Assembly: GCA_024529925.1 (NCBI GenBank)
Contig: JAFEUB010001215.1
Coordinates: 1,099,001 to 1,163,000 of the forward strand
Direction: 5' to 3'
From: Ophthalmolycus amberensis
Taxonomy: Eukaryota; Chordata; Actinopteri; Perciformes; Zoarcidae
DNA: 64,000 nt
In this document: in pieces, positions 27,053 through 38,779 of the stretch
How positions within the stretch are numbered: the stretch's first letter is position 1
Layout of the letters: every line of letters begins with the position of its first letter
Notes under the pieces: generated by a model
The model's database searches: none
Told to the model about the DNA's origin: nothing
Seen by the model: the letters and a program-made list of their open reading frames with translations, nothing else
Made by a program: the position numbers and the translations under genes

Positions 27053-30000
27053 CCAGATGGCCAGTAGAGCCGCTGCCAAATTGTGCTCCCCATTCACTTC
27101 TGTAGCAGGAAGAGATGGGGCGGGGGGGCAGGAGGAGGTTGAGGAGCGAAGGAAAGGAAAATAATGAAGACAATGCAAGGGCGAAGTGCAGTAAAGCATC
27201 ACTGAGAATCAAGAGTCGAACACACAAAGAAGAAACTGCCACCAGTCTCCCCCAACAGTATATTATTGGGTATTTTATGTAAAAAAAAAGCTGAATTCTT
27301 CTGTCCTGTGAAGGTTTTATTATTTGCATTATGTCGTCAGAGTTACGTTGGATGGTTCTGCAGGGGAAACCATGTTGGAACCCTCTTTATTGGTGTATTT
27401 AAAAGAATAGGTCAACATTTGGGTAAATAACCTTATTTGCTTCATTGCAAAGATCGATTTCACTCCCACCTCCCAAGCTCAGTTTAGCATAAAGACTGGA
27501 AACAGGGGGGGAAAGGGGCTAGCCTGGAGCTGTCCAATGCTAACTAAATCCACCTACCAGCACATCCAAAGCTCACTAATTAACATTCCATAACTCATCT
27601 GTTTTATCAGCACAAAAGGTGTGAAAGCAACAAATTGCCAAATCACCGCTGCTTGCCTGGTCATGCTAGCTGTTTGCCCCTGCTAACAATCTTTATGCTA
27701 ATCAACTGCTGGCTCCAGCTAAATATTTACCAGACGATACTTTCATCACATTTCCCAAAACATTGAACTATTCTTTTGAAAGGTGCTTAATACGAGATTG
27801 GGATAATTTTGATTGCCTGAAAAAAAACAACTTGGGTGGGATTGAACGTCTCAGAGAATAATAATAAAGAATAACCTCTCTGCAAGGACATCAGACAGCT
27901 GAGGTTGAGGATTTAATTTTCACGTGGGCTCATATTCCTTATTCTGAATAAAATTATAGAATGTAGAAAACTGCAATGATTGAAAGAAATGGGCTTTTTT
28001 ATTCAGAAATAATGACATATATTCCTTGAGGCACTCTATAATAAAAAGTCAAACCTGGAGGAAAAAATAGAGTACGCAAAGATGGATGAAGTGAAAAATG
28101 CAGCTTGAAGTGGTTCTTGCCTACATTACAAATATGCTGTTTTGACTCGGCACTGGTGTTTTGAACGCACTCGGGGGTGCATTACCACGTGATGACGATG
28201 TTGCTTTGACAGAAACTAAAAAAGGCATCAAAAACGCTCCCTCGGAGAAGGTTCAAGTCTCTGGAAGATGAAATTTTGATGTGGTAGGGAAATGTGAGCG
28301 AAGCAGTGATTGCCTGGAGGGCAATCTAAAATTGATGATGTGCTTTGGAAAACAGTTGGTTGCACTATAAATACAAACATATGAAGAAAAAAACACTAAC
28401 ACTGTCCTCTAAGACTTAAACATGCTTGAAAATAACACCGCAAATCATTTTACAAGAGCAATATCTGTCAAAATGATGAATATGTTTTGTTTGGGTCCTG
28501 ACTGCTGCTGCTTTTCGTCTGGGACGGCCTAATTCATGCTGTGGGATTTCACTACGTGGGTTATTTTCAGTGCGTCATTTAAGATGCCCGACCGGAGCAG
28601 CGTGTGGTTGTTGTGGCAGCTTCAGCATGACTAGACACAAACGATGGCCGTGACAGCCCGGCAGCCCTGCTGGCAACATGGAAATTGTACGGGAAACAAG
28701 TACAACCGTCTCATTATTGTTCACTCTGTCATTTTTCCCCAAACAGCATGAGGCAGCACCGAGCGGAGTGACTGCCGGAGTACGAGGAGCTTCTAAAATA
28801 ATCGGGTGAGAGGGGGGTCAAACTGAGGCGACGAGAGAAACTTCTGGTCGTTCTACATCCCTCCTTTCATCCCTCACTTCTCCATCTCCATTTAAGCCTC
28901 TTTTCGGCCCTCTTTTAAGCTCGCGGCGAGGAGACCTGTGGGGACGCAAGAGATGCGAGCGGGAGCTTTTAAAGCTCGCATCACTTCGGAGAGAAGTGAA
29001 GTCACGGAGGACATTGTACTACCACGCGTCCAGGGACGGGCCTCGAGCTATTCGTCACTGCCACCGGGAATGAATGCAACGCTCTGGGATCTCAACCCTG
29101 GTCTGCTCCGAACTCCCTCTCCAGGGGCGTTGGAAGCCGTCGTGCCGTTGCACTACAGACAGGTTGAGCAACTGAGCAGACTCAGGATGAGACTGGGGAG
29201 AAAATTAGGGATTTGATAAAGGTTGTAGCTCACTTAAAAGCTACAACCAAGAAAAATGTTTCAAAGGGCGTCGAGTCAAATAAATCAACTAAAATTCAGG
29301 CCTCAATCCTTACCTGACTGGCCCTCAGGTAAGCTTTTCAACTGACCACTTATAAAGTTACCAATACTTGCATACCAACATTAACATTCATCCAGTCATA
29401 ATATTTACCCTCATCCTTCAACTCCGGAGCATCTGCCTCTTTAGATGCTAAATGCACCACTGTGTTCACTTGACAGCTAGTCGCTCACTTGTGTATCATC
29501 GGGTGCTGGTCAGGAAGCACACAGTAGATTTACAGAACCATTGCTTCTTTTTTTTTCTTGTCTTTGCTGAGAACAGCTGGAAACAAGGTGGATGTGAGCG
29601 AGCTGAGGGGAACTACACTACAGAGGTGGGAAATCCACGTCATACCTCGCACAATACACACAATCATTTGATCCATGATTGTATTAGAAATATTGATCAC
29701 TGATCATGTATGGCAAAATAAAAAAATGGCGACTGAATGTCTTTCTTTTCCTTCTTTCTTATCGTCTGTATTTCTCACTGGGTGGACATAACATAATTCC
29801 TTGATACATTCTGGCAGTCAGGCTACACCTTCCCAGAGTAACACACACACACACACACAGCAGGTAATCCCCATCTCAATTGAATTAAGCCATACCACTG
29901 TAGCACAACAAGAAACAAAGAAGCTGTTCTCATAAACAAAAGATCTCACTGAAAAATAGTGACTTCATTTGGGCTCGATATCGTGTTGTTTTGTGTCTTG

Positions 30001-33000
30001 GTGTTCGCGAGTGTGTGTGTGTGTGTGTGTGCTTTTGTAATGTGGATGCCGGCGGTGAACACCAGTCCCTTGATCATGTCTCAGTGTCGGGGAATTGCAG
30101 TCATCTGCTCATTTGGTACGGCTTTTAATAGAGGTGCATTGCGCTTTCTTCCTGCTATGCCTGCTTTTGTTTTGACTAACACAAAAAAAAGAAACAGATG
30201 GATTAAGAGCTTCAATTACCCCTGCGAAGGAAAAGCCGCCACAGTGTGTGTGTGTGTGTGTGTGTGTGTGAGATACAATTCTCCACGCACTGTATCAGGG
30301 CAGAGAAACGGTTGCCACGGTAACAGCGGTTGGGGCTTGGGGAAAATGTGAAGGGGGAAGCGGGGAGCGAAAAAGGAAGGAGAGAATGAGCAAGAGAGAG
30401 GTACGGAGACGGGAGAGATTCAGACATGCTATGCTTTATATTTCTACGTGCAACACTGAGTGGCTAACGCGGAGTTTGTTGTGTATTAATAATGTGGAAA
30501 GTATCTAAAATAGAAAAAGAAAAAACACAATCGCCAAAGCTATTCTTTCAGTCTAAACCTTTAAGCCAACGTGAAGTCCTTGAAGCGCTGAGAAAAAGGA
30601 AGAGAGATTGTGCGATACGATGGAAAGCTCCAGTGCAGCGGTGAGATTGTCTCGCAAACTGCTGTTTCCAAGGCCAAGAATGAACTTTGAATTCCCTACT
30701 TTTAAGCCAACGCGGATGAGAAGTCTTTAAAAGTGCTCAAAGGTTGTGGAAATGTTGAACATCGATAATTCCTTGACAACCAGGCAAACTCAAATCTGCT
30801 GAGGAAAACATGTGATGCAGTCGGAGATAAAAAAGCTCCAGAGCAGCTACTGAATGCACCGAGAGCATTCACGAAGATCCTTCACAAAAGCCAGGAGACA
30901 CCGATGCGATGTGATGGACCGGACCCTCTGCCCACTATACAGTACATGTGATGAGCTGGATTTAGCCGCTTCTACAAGGATACACGCTCTTCTCCTCGCC
31001 TGCCCCTCACCACCCTGCTCCCTTAATGAGGCGCTGGTTTGAGAACAAAGCAGTTCGATACTGCGCGGAGGGCTTGGAGGACCACTCACCAGTCTGTAAA
31101 GCTCTGTGACGCTGATTTCATCGGGGTCCACCATGCTGAACTCTCGCCTGGGGACCAGGTCCAATCCGAGTTGCCTGTAACACACAGATTAAGAAAGTGA
31201 ACTACATACAAAACAGTGGCAGTTCATTGATATCCGAGCATGTGACGGGCAAAACCAGGCCGACTGCATTGACAACACATAATAAATACATTACACATGC
31301 ACAGACACACACTAGTGCTGCCAGATCACCTGTGTCACTCGTTGGAATAAACTTGACAAATGAAAGAAAAGTGTCCTCTCTCTTTACCCCCCCCCCCCCC
31401 CCCTGCTTTACCCGCTGTCTTTCTGTTTTTCCTTCATCCTCCAACTTCTCCCATCTCTCTCTCTCTTTCTTCATACTTCTACTCTCCCTCTCACTTCCTC
31501 CCTCCTTCCCTCTCCTTTCCTTCTTATCGTCCTATAGGCTGGCCCTTTCAGTGGACCAAAACGGCACGCTACAGTGTGTCTCCTTGTCAGCAATAAAAGA
31601 GACAGGCATGGTCAAGCACACAACAACCCACAGCGAGGGACTGTCCACCCATCTCCTCACTAAGGAGGTGAGTGTGTGTGTGTGTGTGTTTGAGGAGGGC
31701 CCACAGCAGGGGGAAAGGAGGACAGTGAAGGGTAAGGACAGATAGAAAGAGAGAATGCCAGAAATTGGGGGATTGAATTATTTCACCCCCATGGCATGAG
31801 AGGAAAGAGAGACGAAAGAGAGGGAGGATGGAGAGGGTGCTGTCTGTGTGACAGAGGGGGGGACGGACATGATTGAGTGAGGAGTCTGCCTGCAGGGATG
31901 GTAGGTGACAACCAAAGACAGCGGAGCAAGGAGAGAAGAGTAAGAGAGGGAGAGAGTCTGTGAAAGAAGGAAGAGACGAGTTGGAGAGTTGCAGGGGGCA
32001 CTTGCTTAGAAGACAGAATAACTGAATCAAATATTCCAATTGTTCCTGAAATATGTGAAGAAATGTGAGATTCATTTTACAACGTCATGTTCGATACAAG
32101 TGTTCGTTAAGTTACACTAATGTTAGCTGACTCAAGATGTTATTAGACCTCACTGGGCCGTTTCTCATTTACTACAAATTTATATTATTGATAACCCCTT
32201 CCCTACTTTTTACATTTATTTCCCGCCTTCCTAATAGGTCAGAGACTTTAAACTCTCTGCAGGTTATTCCTCACAGTGGCGATGCAGGGTATTAATGTGG
32301 TGATGCAGATGTGAGCAGGGGCTGGGAATGATTCATCGGTGGTGCATTCAAAGAAACTCAGACACTTTTAGAGTGGGTGATTGAAAAGCATTACATACAA
32401 GACTTAAAATTGTTCTGGTTCAAAACTTCATTAACATGCAACAAAAAACATAACTTTTACAATAAAGGAAGGCTGACTGAATGAGCCCTGTGATGAATTG
32501 CTGCTCTCAAGAAAGCAAGCCTCTGGTCGCTGGTATTTGATTTTCATGCAACACTATGAATATAATCCGGTGGCTGAGCAGAGGGCAGAAAATCTGTCTT
32601 AAACCGAGTAGGAGTTCAACTGATGAAAGATGAATGACTTCAAACATAAAAACACAGATATAGGAACTCACTCGTTGCCCCAGTCCAGTCTCGCCGTGAT
32701 GTGCTGCTTGACGTCCCTCATGCGGTCATGGGTAAGGTGGCCCACCAGCACCTGCCGCCTCAGGTCCAGGATTTCATTCATCACGTGCCAGAGTCGATGG
32801 AACAAATCCCCCTCGCTCTTCTGCAGACACAGGAAACAGTGGGGAGGGACGGAGGGAGAAGAAACAATGAGTGGAGAAGCACAGTGAGTCAGCCAACGGC
32901 GGGGACTGAAAGGACGTAAGACAGAGGGAAGGACACAGAGAAGACAAAAACATACAGTCGCATCTTGCCACCCGGAAGCCGAAGTGAAAACAAAGTGACA

Positions 33001-33932
33001 GAATGCACATTAGAGAGCCAAAGAGGAACACGGCGACCCACAGAGAGCGGAAGACAGAGAAACTTCAAATGGATTTGTGCAAATTAGCTCCAGTGTCCTG
33101 CTGCTTTTTGCCGCAAATGTATGCACTTTTGATAGGCGCGTATTCATCTGCTCAATTTAATAAGCACCCCAGATAGCTTAACATGCCACAAACACAATCA
33201 ATCCAACTAATGAATGTGTGTGAAAAAGATTCGACTGTTTGTGGCTTTTGAATTACCCAGAATTAACTCCCTACATGAGAAACCTAAAAAGGCGAGCTTC
33301 GCTTCGGCGGTAGTGACATTCAAAATCGATGCAAACTGTGTGTGTGTGTGTGTGGGGGGGGGGGGGGGAGATTCTTACCACATAGAGTTGTTTCCACATG
33401 GCACCCCAGTCTCGCAACGTCGAGGTCATCTCTGTGATGACAGAGTCTTCAACAGGGATGACCGTCTCAAATTGCCTACAAACACAAATAGAGTTCAAAC
33501 CTCCATGGAGACACATGGGAACGGGAGAAGAGCGGGGGGGGGGGGGGAATGGTCCCACTTACCCTTTATTCTTGACGTGGGCATTCTTCAAGTGGATGTA
33601 GCTGGTCGGAAAGATCCCCTTTGAGCAGAAGATGAACAGGTTAATGAGAAGTTCTTGTAATTCAGCTCAGTGAGGCGTTCTGTTAGCGTGCAGCAATGAT
33701 GCATCAACACGGTGCGTTTGTGGGTTAAAAGAAGGAGAGCAGAGGGAAACGGGAGCAGACGAGGAGATAAAAGAAAGTAGCATTGGGGAGTTAGGAGACC
33801 AAAAAAAAAGATGAAAAGTGTGCTTGTGTGTGTGTGTGCGCCCTGTTTGATGCTAATAAACTGCAAGTTGCTCCCTATTGACTCGGGAAGATCAAAGCAG
33901 AACTTACGTTTAAGTAAGTGAGGATGAATTCA

Positions 33933-33996
<64 letters not shown>

Positions 33997-36900
33997 ACTC
34001 TGAACACAACACTTCACTCCCAACTTGGTTCGTGTTATCACACGCTCTCCTGAGCAAGAGCTTTTAAAAGCCACATCTGTTACTGTCACTTTGCTTTAAT
34101 TGGTCGGTCTTGAGCAAGGACGGGGTTTTTTTTATTTTTACATGTAAGAGCCGTCATCCACTTGACTTTCTGCTTTTTCCCCCAACAGTCTAACTATTTG
34201 TTTCACAAATCGCATTCCTGATTCGTGCCGTCAGCATGAACCTATGCTATCGTGTTCTAGGGCGCTAACTACACACGGCACCAGCAGAGTTATTGAAGAG
34301 TGGAATTGATTAAAAGAAAATAATTGATGAATTATTAAAAAACCTATTCACAAAGAAGTTGCTTTCTCAAGACTTCGAGAGCTCTGCGGGAAATGATGTG
34401 ATGTCTCAACGTAGGCCTACGAATAGACCTTCTTCATTTCAGACATTTGGGATCGTCATAGCCGGTGTCGTTGAATTAAAACAATAGTTCTGCTCTGATC
34501 TGTCGAAAAAATGCAAAACACCTGTGCGGATGGATCATAAGCGTGGAGGGCCTTTAACCCTACAGCTGACCACATCCGGCTTATGCTACCAACACGCTGA
34601 GCACTTTTACCACACAAGAGTAGGCACAGCTGCGGATATCGGTCACTGACAGTTGGTGAAATTGCTCGTTGCGGCGGCTAACAAAACTAAATGACTGTAC
34701 AAAGCAAAACACACACACACACACACACACTCGGAAAAAGTTCGCTCACCTTGAAATTTGGATTCTTCAGGATGAAACCTCGGTACCAGCCTGCGGAGAC
34801 AAAGCACCATTGTAATTTACAGCATGTGCGTATGAATAATACACGCTGACATCGTGATATCTGGCTTAGACTGCAAGGAGAGATGGTGGAGATATATGGA
34901 ATACTATACATTTAATAAGAGAAGGACAGGGAAGGGGATGCATGTGTGAGATTTAATGACAATGATCCGGACAGCTGTATATACCAAAGAATTGCATCAC
35001 AAGCCCACCAGACAGTCAGTTTTATTCCATTTCAGCATCATGTGAAAAGGGGGCCTGAGACATAAACGGATCTCACCACCAACTGAATGACTCTCCACCG
35101 CCAATAAAAAGGCCAACGCCATTTTATTTTTAGATTTTGTCACACGTCATCGGAGCGCTCGAGAGCACTGCGGTACAAGGTAACTTGTTTGCAGTGACCA
35201 CAGGCTAATGCACAGCAGAGTGAAGGGAAGGGACCCGTGAGACAAAGCCACTGAGAACCCTGTGAACACTTGTCCTTAGCAAGTATGAAAAAAAGCAGAG
35301 GCTACAGCTTGCATATGCTCGCGCCATTACTCCAATCTGGGCTCAAATTAGTACATGCTCGATGCTTTCGCAAATCCCAGTCCCGATAGAAACGATCGAA
35401 TACATTTATATCTGAGGCTTTGAGCTTGATGCTCTTTTCCAAACGGACGATCGGAGCTCATTCCACTGTTGCAATCATTGTAAGTCCCTCCAGATAAGCG
35501 CATTAGCTAAATAGCTCAAATGTAAATGCATTAGATTATTGTTAATCACTGTTGGCTTTTCACCAGAGCGTCTGGGACTGAGGTAGTGCTTTCTCTCCGA
35601 TTCGTTTCAGGCACGCGTCGAGTGATTTGTCTGGGTCTGTGGAACACGCGCTCAGTATTTCCGAGGTGAGTCAATTTCGTTTTTTTCAGCAGCAGAGGTC
35701 AAGGACTGCGACGGCTTTCTGAAACGCTTAATGTCAGTGAAGGGTAGCAAGACATCAGTGAGAAATCAGTAGGATGTGACAACTGATCAATGACCAACCG
35801 GGGGGAACTTCTGCAAGATTGAAGTAGCTTTGAGGGAACTTTTATGTGCATTTCACGGACACATCCACATTAGGAACATGGAGCATTAGGTGGTGTCTAT
35901 GAAGAGGTACTTGGGGTCTGTGGTGGGAGGACTTTAGATTAAAACTTAAATATATACTGTACACAAATGCATTCACTGCTGTCAGGAACTTAACAAAAGT
36001 TCGAGTTAGAGCCAAAAGTCGAAATTCAATTACTGGGGGGCGGCGCCTTTTACAGACGGGAGCCCCGTGTCAGCAAAGACACGTTCGCATGATAAGCTGT
36101 GTTCTGAAGTGTCAACATGAGGCAGACCCATTAGTCTGTCTCCACTGCTGTCAGCTCCCCGTCTCTCAGCCCGCTCGCTGCTGGCAGGAATTTGATTTTT
36201 GTTCCTCCCTTCTGGGCCAAGAATTCCGCTGGCTGTGCTATTGTCTACTTCCTCTGGGCCTTTTTTTTTTTTGTTTTTAAACCGCAAACATCACAGCCCT
36301 CTGACTGGCTGGCTGCACGTCTGACTGCTCGACTGGCTGACTCTCTCGGTGCGAGCGTTGTCTCCCAACAGGAAGTGAGGCCGAGGGTGTCAAGAGCTCC
36401 GGAAGAGGGGAGGTGCGTCTGAGTTTGTGCATGGCTGCTTATCTGTGTTAAGGTGTGCGTAACAGTGCGGCTTTGCCGTGGTTAGATGAGTTGATATCAT
36501 TCTGGAAATCAAAAAAAAACTAAAAGGCCTAAAGACCGAGATAGAGAATACAGAGCAAAAAGAGAGAATAATCACAATAGAGAAAGCAAGTAGAGGAGAA
36601 CAACAGACTCAGCGTGGGCAGGAAGGCGGGAAAAAGCGGCCAGTCCTGTGGTGCAGGAAACGGCAGCAAACATGACTTCCACAGGCGTTCACCAAAGACG
36701 TGACGCTGCTCATTTCAATGCAAACGCTGCACCGTGATATCATCCTCAAAAAGAGATAAGAGAAGAGTGTGGTATCCGCATGGTTAACTTTGCACGCGTT
36801 TGTACAAATCCTTGCCAAGTAGCGTGTCGGTATCCGGGCCTGTTTGTGGTTGCATTCATAAATCTGTGGATCGACGCGAGTGTGTGAGCAAGTGCATGTA

Positions 36901-38138
36901 CGGCCCAGTGTGTGCATGGCTTTACCAAATATTTGGGATAGATTTAATAAGGTTAATATAAGAGTGGAACAGCTGTTATCGTTTGATCTGGACATACATA
37001 TACTAAGAGCGCGCCGCGTGCACACTGTACCTTCACATTTCTCCAGGAGCTGCACCGTGTCTCCGATTTCCAGAGGGAGGCCATGCTGGACGGTCCCTCG
37101 GAAACTGGCCAGCACTGCAAGAGAAAGAGGCACAAAAACACCCACACGAGTTATTTTAACATTCTGAGCAGAGTTATGCAGAGTTAGCAAAAGGTCCTGA
37201 GACAACAAGCACAGCGATACAAAACAAAACCGACACAGAGAGAGGGGGAGCAATCAATAATCTGTGGAGGTGAAACAAACATCAAAGCTTATATAAATAA
37301 TGAAACAGCGCTGTACTTCTGCACAAACTCAAAACAGCAACACACACAAGCAAACTTACATAAATACATTCTGTGTCATACAGAATATGTGAAGTGGAAT
37401 TTTTATTTTTTTACCTGAACCAAAGTGTATTTAGCAGATTTTTGTTAAAAGTGAGCAGCTGCAACTAGGATGTGTGATGTAACTATGTCACGGCAGGTGT
37501 ATTACTGAGGACCCAGTGAAGCGAGTGTGACATTTATTGCATAAGCAGCAACACCACGGGCCAAGCTTTCACTGCACTGGTTAAAATAGATGGAGAGCAG
37601 ATGTAGGGGGTGGGCTTAAAGGGGCATGCGTTTTAGAAACAATAGATCTCAGATTGGGTTTGAAGACTGCATCATTTTTAACAGGAAGCCTGTGCGACAA
37701 ACTGTGGGTGTGAGGTTGCAATACATGGCCGTTTACCAGGGATGGAGGATCTGATAAAGGAAAATAATAGAGATGCATTGTACGATGGAAGCTCAAATAA
37801 TATCGTTTTAAGATGATAAAATGTATATAAAAGGAGAATAAGTAAGGATAACCTCCTTACTTATACAGAGAGATGCTGATGGTCCATTAGCAGTGATTGC
37901 TACTTTGCACTGTGAGGGTGTAATAGCCATCAGAAGTGAGTGTGATGTCATGTGATGTGCAGACAGATACAGAAGCAAAAACTGACAGATTCACCACACT
38001 GACTGTATACAGTTTATCATCCGTCCACACAAGCAAGCTGCAGAAAGGTCTGTACTCTCTTACACAGGCAGCACAATTCACACAAGTAGCCTATTCAAAC
38101 AGCTATGTAAGCAAGCACACACAGACACACACAGACGT

Positions 38139-38191
<53 letters not shown>

Positions 38192-38744
38192 GGGGGAAAA
38201 AAAGACAGCTTTACTGGGATTTGAAAAGGAAACGTAGAACAAGAGTCCCTGCCATGCAGAACTGAGAGGGATCCCGCTACAGCTAAAGAGTTTAGAGGGA
38301 ATTTCATTTCTTCTGCCTTCCGGGGCTTGTCCAGTGTACCTGAACGCACCGTCCAAACAGAGATAATCCCCCCCCTCTGGAGAGGAACTAGATTTAATCC
38401 AGCCCAATTTAAAGACACCAGGAGATCTAGGGTACAGACATGTGGGACACATAGGGGACGTTTCATGGACTGTTGACCACAGAAGAGCATTTAACGCTCA
38501 GCGGATCTAAAGCACAAACACAATCGAAAAACGTTGGAAACTTTCTTTTGAAAAACAAAAAAGATGAACTTTACTAATCAAGAGAAATATCAGCAGAAAA
38601 TCGCATGTTTAGTTTTGTCATTCTGGAAGAAGCCCACCACCCAAGAGAGGATTCAGTTTACCCATCCACCCACTCTCTCATGTTGACATTGATCAGGTCT
38701 GCTGATGAAATCAAACAGCAGCAAGACACTCTGTGCCGTCTGTG

Positions 38745-38779
<35 letters not shown>

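Larger units (their letters stand above)
25935..31089 (-). other. dock4: dock4 intron 7
   Basis: Holds the palindromic MITE (27399-27779), a CpG-dense segment (28780-29190) followed by a short perfect hairpin (29221-29248), and CA/TG tracts at 27019-27049, 30013-30031 and 30245-30271. Confidence 0.75.

Noticed and set aside
28938..29216. 92-codon open frame in the intron 7 CpG segment
   Set aside because: Openness follows from GC-rich composition; no conserved motif seen.
36609..37253. 214-codon open frame on the minus strand
   Set aside because: Only the 84-nt dock4 exon 2 inside it, read in a different frame, is real; the rest is intron read through.
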